A stretch of DNA of 64,000 nt. It comes from Ischnura elegans (Eukaryota; Arthropoda; Insecta; Odonata; Coenagrionidae). Below, piece by piece: positions 56,660 to 64,000 of the stretch; the first letter of the stretch is position 1; the number at the start of each line of letters is the position of its first letter. Both the position numbers and the translations under genes were made by a program. The stretch is from assembly GCF_921293095.1 (NCBI RefSeq), contig NC_060249.1, forward strand, positions 81,727,907 through 81,791,906, given 5' to 3'. The notes under the pieces were generated by a model that ran no database searches, was not told the origin of the DNA, and saw nothing but the letters and a program-made list of their open reading frames with translations.

Positions 56660-59600
56660 TCCCGTGTCAGAGGAGGTCACTGGTTAGGTGATTCCGTCGA
56701 AAGAGTATGTTTTCATGATTTTCATTTCGTTTAATTTATTTGCGGTAAACTCTGCGTTAACGTGGAAGGTTGGGTGAAATGGTTAAAAAAAATCTATTTA
56801 TAAGTATTGCTAAAATTTTCCAGCACAATATTGAAGTTGGTTGTTTCAATGTAGGACTCATATTTTAGTTTCTTTTAAGCCAAATGTAGCACTCTTGTTT
56901 GCTAATATTCAGTGCGTGCTGCTTTCGCATTTAACTTCTAAAGTAGACGATCAAATTTGTATTCCGCGATGCAGTCAGCAGTTTTTCTAATTTTGTTCAG
57001 TTTCAGAAGGAGTATATTTTTACTTCCAGAATATATTTTAATGATTCGGAAAGTTTTCAAACATTTTTTTCCGAATAATGCCAAATTTAGAAAACGAACT
57101 TTAAAAACGGCACGCGGCCACATGCCTCGTTCCGGCACGAAACATATTTCGTTCGAGACAATGGACAATTCGGTACCCACTTTGCGAGAACTTCTTTAAT
57201 TCCATGACTCTTGGACAATTCTGTTGTCTCTTTGGGTCATTTACGTTCATTGCGAATTGTTGGAGTGACTCTGTTATAAAATGCATGCAACCAATACCCT
57301 AGAATTGTCATTTCCTCTTTCGTCTCCAAAAAAAGTACTTAATTTCTCCTTTAAATAACTTTGAATGCTAAATGCAATGTTCCATGTATTTTTAGGGAAG
57401 AAAATGTAGAGTAGGGAATTTGAATATCTGCATTGAAAACAGCCAAAATTCACGGAGGTGGTTTAAAAATCTGCCTTCACTGTGCGCTGCGATCTTCGAA
57501 GCTTTATCCATTAAGGAAGAAAGCATAGGAGGTACTACACATATACCACACTTATGCAGGTAGCGGTTTGGGGCTCTGAAACGAGGTGAACGAATAAAAA
57601 AATATTGGTCGTCAAATATTACTCTGCTTCGATTTCCTAAATGATTAATCAAGGTTGGAATTGAATTTCAGCTGCAAAACAATTCCTGAGATTCAAATTG
57701 TAATAACTCATCCTCTGGACTTCCTGTTATAATTTCCGAATATATAGTCATCATGAAAAATGTCCAAAATTTTGTAGCATCCAATCAGCCGTAACTAGGA
57801 TTTCATTTGTGAACCTTCGAAGCCGGATATTATACCGACTATGCCACCGAAACGATTATGGGGATGTTTTAATGCCAACTATATCGGCTGCGTTCGCAGA
57901 TACTCCAACGGCAGTAAACCAAATTCCGGATGAAACGCGGGCATAAATATAATTTTAAAAAAATAGAGAAATATCTCGTGGTTAGATCTTTTCCGCTTTG
58001 TCATTTGGTTTTGCATTGATTGAATTGAAAAATGCAGCACAGAGGATATGTTGTTTGAAAATTCCCAACTGTACAAGAACTTTACATGGATAAATTCAAA
58101 ATTGTAAATTTATCATAAATGGACCTCTTTATGTTACCCTCAACTTGTTCAAATTCAGGCGCCATTAAGGTTTGCCTTTCTTTTTTCATTCCGGCTACAA
58201 CGCGTTTGGGGGAAAAAAGGAAAAATAAGTAATTTATTCCAGTAACCAGCCGGGATGAGTTCATAGTCAACAAAAGGTACCTTCAGTCCGAAACAACCTT
58301 CTGAAGGACTTCGAATTCCAAGACTGAGGAGTCAAGCACCTCACCCACTTAAACCGTAATGCTTGGGCTTGTATTTTCAATCAAGCTTGTGAGTCTATGC
58401 CCGTTTCACCATTTCAACGGTATGCGAGTGTCGGAATGGGAGTTCTATTCATAAAAAAGAAAATGCGCAACTCCACATTCGGTCACTGTACACATATAGA
58501 GAATTTATTTAATTTACAAGGCTAAAAAGCATAATGTTGTCATAGAGCCAAAGTTACCTATTTTGTGCTTGGCCACATAATACTGGAGTAAAGTAATTAT
58601 CATACCAATTCGATTCTGACGCCGATTCAAGCGATCGTTTGTTTTTGAATGCGGCATACTCGTCAGATGAAAATATTCTAGCTATTCGTATGGCTCGTGA
58701 AGTGTGACGCATGTTCAATTTGGGTGTAATTGAATGCGGTAGTTTATGGTTGCCGGTGTCGCTGGATATGAGGGGCAGCCACTAATTTGAAACGAATCTA
58801 CAAGAACAGAAACCAATTGAAGACTTTTTTATTTTTTGAGTTTTGTTCACTTAATTGGGACGAGAATCGGTTCTAAGGGGTCAGGCAAAAGTGGTATTTC
58901 CCAAACAGGACTGCTAATGTATACCACCGTTTAAAACTCTATTTTTGCGTTCCCCATCTCCAATTCATGTAATCCTAAGTATGAGCATCTATATCCTTTG
59001 ATATTTATCTTACTGCTTTTTTTGTTATAAAGAACACGTTTAATGAATTTTTCTATGCGTGAAGCCTTAGGTTTTTACCTACTAGACTTAGCAGTACATT
59101 ATTTAATTAGTTTATAATGAAATAGCATGGCATTCCAGTTCTCAGTTATTCTTCTGTCTCAATGTTTATATTTATTTATGCATTCGTGTAGGATACTTCG
59201 GATAAATGAAGCAGCCGCCATTTTGGGGCAATGTGCCTCGGATCCAATGCATAGCAATTTAAAGGATATTTTTGTATTTGTGATAGATATACTGTTATTT
59301 GAACCCACATCATTCCCCTTAGGAATTTATCTCTCTAAAATCAATAATTTATCAATAACTTGCTAATATATGCAATGATAAACTAAGTGGCTCCTTTGCC
59401 ACCGGTATTTGGTGTGAATATAGGTAACTGTACGAATCGATAAGATCAGAATCTAAATTAACGAATCGGAGTCAATATCGAACACTGGAATCATTTCTTT
59501 GAGCGCAAAACCTTTTCAGGAAAAAATCTGTTGCGTTGATTGATAAATTGATATTTTAAAATGTTTTTTTTTTTTTTTTGGAATTGAACATTTTTATTTT

Positions 59601-59850
59601 TCCGTTACTCAACTCCGTTGGAGCGCGTTCGTAAAAGTTTACCTGTGTCTAGTCTGTAGTAATTTATTAAGAAATAAACTACTATTACTTATTCTAGTAT
59701 CGCCTTCGCGGTAGCTTTTTGACTACACCTACTTTTTTTTCTTTTCATACCTGTATTCTATGCCCGGCGCGACTACAACTTCTTAAGTAATGACGAAGGT
59801 CAGAAGGCAGACGGCCAGGGTACCTGGGTACACCTTTAGGTTATTAAAGA
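56660..59850. other. No confident feature
   Basis: About 3.2 kb without a recognisable gene or repeat. Short open frames at 56938-57199 on both strands and 57392-57652 lack motifs. A run of about 17 T lies near 59563. Confidence 0.4.
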
Positions 59851-59859
59851 CGAAGTGAA

Positions 59860-60262
59860 TTTGTTTGCGCGTGCGCGGCATTACGCAGAGGTGGGATAGG
59901 CGCGCAATTCCACTCCCCCCCCTCTGTGCCCCATTCCCCTCCCTTGACCCCTTGACCCTTGCCTTCACTATTCACGCGCCGTTACGTCTTCTTCGAACAT
60001 TTATCCCTCGAAAATCCCTCCCCCTCCAACTTTCCCCCCTCCCTCCCTCTCTCTCACTTCCCCTACCTTTCTCCATCACCCCTCCTGCGTCGAACGGAGA
60101 CTCTCGGCTTGTTTACATCCAGTCGCAATCTGGACGAGCAGGCTTGAAGGTCCTCCAGGTGCTGCTCCCTCTGACGGTTGTCAGGGTTTTCGACGCCGGG
60201 CATCCTCGAAGTTCTCCGGAGCGCGGTTGCTGACTTGAAGGTACGGCTATCGACTGGTGAGT
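59860..60262 (+). promoter_or_regulatory. Possible CpG-rich promoter and first exon
   Basis: The sequence becomes GC- and CpG-rich. It carries an NRF1-like TTGCGCGTGCGCGGC (about 59870), a long pyrimidine tract (60015-60085), and then GAACGGAGACTCTCGGC... to two splice-donor-like sites, AAG/GTACGG (60240) and CTG/GTGAGT (about 60257). This is the best candidate host promoter in the window, reading right. No TATA box was noted. Confidence 0.35.
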
Positions 60263-60429
60263 CATTTCCTCTTTTTCAAGAATTTGCTCTTTGCGCTGAT
60301 GTTGTCTCTCCACGTTGTCGGACTTTCACCTGTGTTGTTGCTCACTCCCAGTCAATCGGCTTGATTTCTCGACGAATTGATTCTTTAAAATGTACGCTTT
60401 CTTCTTGGAAATCTTCGCGGAAATAGAGT

Positions 60430-60990
60430 AAACACTTGCTAACGTTTAACTGGTTGTCAGAAATGGACATTTTTCCTCAGTGTTTTCTTAGCGGTAAAAT
60501 GTTAACATTAGATTTGCAGCTGATTATTAGCTAGAGTATGCTATATAAAGTATTATTGTGCCACAATAGTTTAAGAGGACCCTCTCGCTAGGACGCGGCA
60601 TTTTTTAACGAATTGTTGATGTAAAACTTAAGCTATCAAAATGTAAACGTTTAACTGTATCCCAGATATGGTTATTTTTTCGCAGTATTTTTTTGCGGTA
60701 ACATTGTAATAATAATTGGTAGAATAGCAAGAGTATGCTATATAAAGTCTCACTCTGCCATAATTGTCTAAGATGACCCATTTGCTCGGAATTAAAAAAA
60801 AACTATTTGCTTTTTTTTAAACTTACGCAATTTTATTGAAATTTTCAGGAGTGTATAGTCGGATATTGCCAGAATTTGCCTGTATCAATAATTTAAAATT
60901 TTTACCCTCGTATTTTCTTAGATGTAAAAATGTGTAATTAAGATTCAGGTAAACTTTGATACATTTCTGCTGTGATTATTCTGAAAATGT
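60430..60990 (+). repeat. Three diverged tandem duplications
   Basis: Blocks of about 185 bp share AACGTTTAACTG, a CAGAAATGG...TTTTTC.CAGT.TTTT.TTAGCGGTAA stretch, and AGAGTATGCTATATAAAGT (in two of three). They begin near 60436, 60645 and 60855. Confidence 0.6.
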
Positions 60991-62350
60991 GAGCATGATA
61001 GTAAGCAGTTTTTTTCAAAATTTCAGGAGAAATTAGTCACAAAAAATGATAAAAATGACCGGGCGAGCGAGTTCGAGTTTTTCAGTGTTTCAACTGGTCT
61101 TGAGGATCCATTTCTCAATACGCAACATCGGTGTTGTTACCAGCAAGTTAACCGAAGTTACGTTTCGTCGATATTCATGTTAGAATTTTAATTAAATCTA
61201 AGAATAAGCTACGACAAACTAGTGATTTTCCTTAGATTACGCAGGGGTGTCAGTAAGTAAATAGAAACCCGTATCAAGAGTAAAACTCAAAAGCATGAAG
61301 AGGTACTGTTTTTTTTTATTTCAACCCTGAGCATAATTCTACTGCAAAAGCGGTCGTGTGTTACCATAACGCTATTTTTTCTGTGAATCCTAGTTTTTTA
61401 TGGAAGCTTGAGGAGGCGTACTAGGCGGATTGGGCGGATATAGAAAAGTTTCCCAAAGTTGGAAGGGACTGTTAATGGTCGAAGGCGATTTCCGAGTTCA
61501 GTTCGCTATTTTCCGCTCGGGTTTCTAGCTTGAAGGCGAAAAAATTTGCGAGCAATGCTATAGAGTTGGGCGGTTATCGGAAACTTTTGTTCACTCGAGA
61601 GCTATCGGGAATGGTCTAGGCCGTAGTTCGGATGGACGAGAGCCTTAGCCGCCTTCGTGTGAGCGACTAGAAGTAGTGCTGGGCACAGAGCGGAGGTTTT
61701 CGGAGCGAGTGTTTGTCTTGCTTTCAATCGGAGCTATCATGAGTGATGCGGGATTTTCGAAGCGTCTTTTTTTCTTACCATGTCCCAGTGAACTTCATGA
61801 TCCATTAAAAGCATCATTGATTGTGAACAGTAATACATAGGCTAATAATTAAGCAGCTGCCGAAAAATCGCTATCCTCTGCTACTGAGACAAACATTAAT
61901 TGTTTTCCATTCAGTTGCATGGGATGAAACATCAAATAAACCAGTGCTCTCGAAACAGGTAAATGTGAATTGCTAAGGTTTGCTTATAATTTTTGTATTT
62001 CATTTTGATATTAAGCGAAATAGGGAGATGGTAGAACAGGTAATAAGTTTTATGAATCATTAATATTTGTGTAGCTAGCCACGGCAGTTATATTTGTTTG
62101 GTGTGGTTTTGGTTGCTTTTCTATGCACTAGTAGACTGACGTAGACCAAAAAAGGATTCCAAAAGAAATAAAGACTTTATTTGCGGAAAACCTGAAAAAC
62201 TAACCCATAAGGGCCAAATTTTTATTTAATTTTTGATTTTAGAGTGTTAAATTTAGGAAACATGTCCTTTTCAAATTTATTCCTGCGCGTAAATATATAT
62301 TTTAATCTTTTTTCAAAACATTTGAAGATATTCTCGCAAAAGTATTTTGA
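60991..62350. other. No confident feature
   Basis: Anonymous sequence, possibly the first intron of the gene proposed at 59860. A moderately GC-rich patch lies at 61400-61740. Confidence 0.35.
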
Positions 62351-62356
62351 TTCCAT

Positions 62357-62622
62357 ATGCAGAACGTTGAAATTATGGCCAGTGAGTATCATAGCATGAT
62401 CATGGGACTTGGCAAAAGGCAGTCATGTTTAACTTATCGTTCTGTAAACCTCAGTGTCTCCCGAAAACCTCTGGTTCCTTCAATTTACTTTGTTCCCATG
62501 CTTCGCCTCCGGTTGACGCCCGACCTCAGTCGGCATTGCCAGAGGCATCCGAGGTAAACATCGCGATGGAATTCAGGGATTCAATCACCGGGGAACTGCC
62601 TCCAGTTCGAAGAACTGACTAG
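62357..62622 (+). CDS. Possible downstream exon
   Basis: An acceptor-like TTCCATATGCAG precedes open sequence in two frames. The frame ending at 62622 has SALPEASEVNIAMEFRDS and GELPPVRRTD. The base composition rises here. No domain is recognised, and joining to 60262 is speculative. Confidence 0.2.
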
Positions 62623-62923
62623 AAATTCTAAACTAGATTGCTAAGGAGGTGATAATTTTTCCAAGGAACAGTGTGTGGTAGCGTACCGCGGAATAAGATT
62701 TAGTTTTGTAACCCTTTAAACTGGCGTAATTTTTTTCGGTGTAAAGTCGTCGTTGGGGTAGGTCATTCCATAATCATGTCACGGTCAACAGCTTTATTAC
62801 CCTATTCTTTTGTCACATGAATCCTGTTATCACTTCAATTTTCAATTGCAATTTTAAATACAATGTAATGGAATAATTTCTTTTTATGATTTTCTTGATT
62901 GAAGCTTTCGCGACTCGTGATGA

Positions 62924-63334
62924 TTAAAAATAAGTCACATACGGGTGTATGCCGCGTGTCGTGATGGAGATAGCCCCGACGTTTCGCGACCGACTGCTGG
63001 TCACTTTTTTTTTTTTCAAGGGAATAATGTTAGGATTGGGTTTTTGCTGCCTTTTTATATTTCAGGTGGGAGGGGTGGGCGGAGGGTGTGGGGAGTTAGG
63101 ACTGGAGGGGGAAGATAACGAAACCCAGTCATCCGCAACATTTCGTTATCTTCCCCCTCCAGTCCTAACTCCCCACGCCCTCCGCCCACCCCTCCCACCT
63201 GAAATATAAAAAGGCAGCAAAAACCCAATCCTAACATTATTCACTTGAAAAAGTGACCAGCAGTCGGTCGCGAAACATCGGGGCTATCTCCATCACGACA
63301 CGCGGCATACACCCGTATGTGACTTATTTTTAAT
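62924..63334. repeat. Foldback element, arms of about 185 bp
   Basis: The left arm from TTAAAAATAAGTCACATACG to GGGGGAAGATAACGAAA is repeated in reverse almost perfectly from TTTCGTTATCTTCCCCC to CGTATGTGACTTATTTTTAA, around a spacer of about 25 bases. The outer part of each arm contains GCGAAACGTCGGGGC or GCGAAACATCGGGGC in opposite orientation. Confidence 0.92.
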
Positions 63335-63472
63335 ATTTTTTATGATGTTATACCGATTTGAACTTCCCTTCCACCTGTTCCAGATCATTCAAAAAGTTTT
63401 GCATGAATTAAATTTATTAAAATATCGCATTATTCCTCTGAAAATTCACAATTACGCAGAATATGTTTTGCT

Positions 63473-63545
63473 GGCCTCGGCGGCGGCCGAGTAAATCCTC
63501 GCCTGGCAAAGAAGGTCGCGGGCTCGAGTCCCGTTTGGGTAGGTT
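63473..63545 (+). repeat. tRNA-derived SINE head
   Basis: TGGCCTCGGCGG is an A-box-like word and GCGGGCTCGAGTCCCG is a strong B box about 50 bases on. The cloverleaf is poor, so this is a SINE head rather than a tRNA gene. Confidence 0.6.
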
Positions 63546-64000
63546 GACCCTCTCCAGAGCATGGCTGTTCGTAAACATCCATTGTTGTTGTCCTTTGGAT
63601 TCCTCTGATATATAGGCCTTCAATAGGCTATGTTCGGGATGGTAAAGGTAAATAAAAACTTTTCGGAAGTCAATAAAGATATGCAGATTATAATCAAAGA
63701 AAGGAGCGGGTTTTTGTCTTTGAATTGTACCTTGGAGGCTTTACATCGAAACATGGGTTTTATTATTACGCACTTAGACTTCTTATGGATTTCTTTGATT
63801 TCAATGAAATTATTTAATAAAAAAACGTATTTGAGATGAATAACGTTTTCTTAAAGGCAAATTGCTCAAAAGAAATATTTCACATTAAATTTCCTCTCTT
63901 TTGATATTGCAATTAATCGCTGTCATTTTTGAAATGCCTCGTCCTCCCGACTGTCTTACCCTTTACTGACAAGCCTACCATCTGTTTTTATTCGTATATA
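63546..64000. other. No recognisable feature
   Basis: AT-rich end of the window, without supported genes. It may include the body of the SINE up to about 63655. Confidence 0.4.

Noticed and set aside
56640..56700. Minus-strand tRNA-like B box (GGTGGGTTCAAATTTGG)
   Set aside because: No convincing A box at the right distance; too little to call a SINE.
63055..63237. Pair of near-identical open frames on opposite strands
   Set aside because: A direct consequence of the palindrome at 62924-63334.
63473..63545. Functional tRNA gene
   Set aside because: A good B box but no proper acceptor stem or anticodon arm; it fits a SINE head.

Overview
The window looks like intergenic or intronic DNA from a large, AT-rich invertebrate genome, most likely an arthropod and probably an insect. 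The reasons are the mix of mobile elements (piggyBac-like, hAT-like, pogo-like, Copia, Gypsy, Penelope-like, RTE-like and CR1/jockey-like), tRNA-derived SINE heads, canonical GT-AG splice sites, and the absence of operons or dense genes. The species cannot be named from the sequence. I found no rRNA gene, no CRISPR array and no convincing complete host gene.

Layout. 1-9.3 kb: the 3' end of an RTE-like LINE, then a 2.8 kb terminal-inverted-repeat (TIR) element (1738-4508) with a tandem array and an exon-like core, then mostly anonymous AT-rich DNA. 9.35-11.7 kb: a decayed piggyBac-like element. 12.19-28.21 kb: a second piggyBac-like element with TTAA at both ends, swollen from about 3.5 kb to 16 kb by nested insertions. 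One is a full-length Copia element (14693-23689; 246-bp LTRs, 5-bp duplication) that itself holds two TIR elements. The other is a TIR element (23952-27517) that holds a further TIR element, which in turn holds a hAT-like element. 31-36.9 kb: a Penelope-like relict and a very decayed RTE-like LINE. 37.5-44.6 kb: pogo-like and hAT-like MITEs, then a 4.5 kb TIR element carrying two inverted Penelope-like copies. 46.9-55.1 kb: RTE-like fragments split by another TIR element, then a Gypsy element broken by a 5'-truncated LINE and a hAT MITE. 55.5-64 kb: hAT MITEs, a possible CpG-rich promoter near 60 kb, diverged tandem duplications, a 410-bp foldback and a tRNA-derived SINE.

The most interesting pattern is a set of unrelated-looking TIR elements. 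Most begin CCC or CC, most sit in apparent 2-bp duplications, and their arms are built from element-specific tandem arrays. Three of their cores contain gene-like segments with splice sites. In two cases the exact insertion point is shown by the Copia reading frame on either side.
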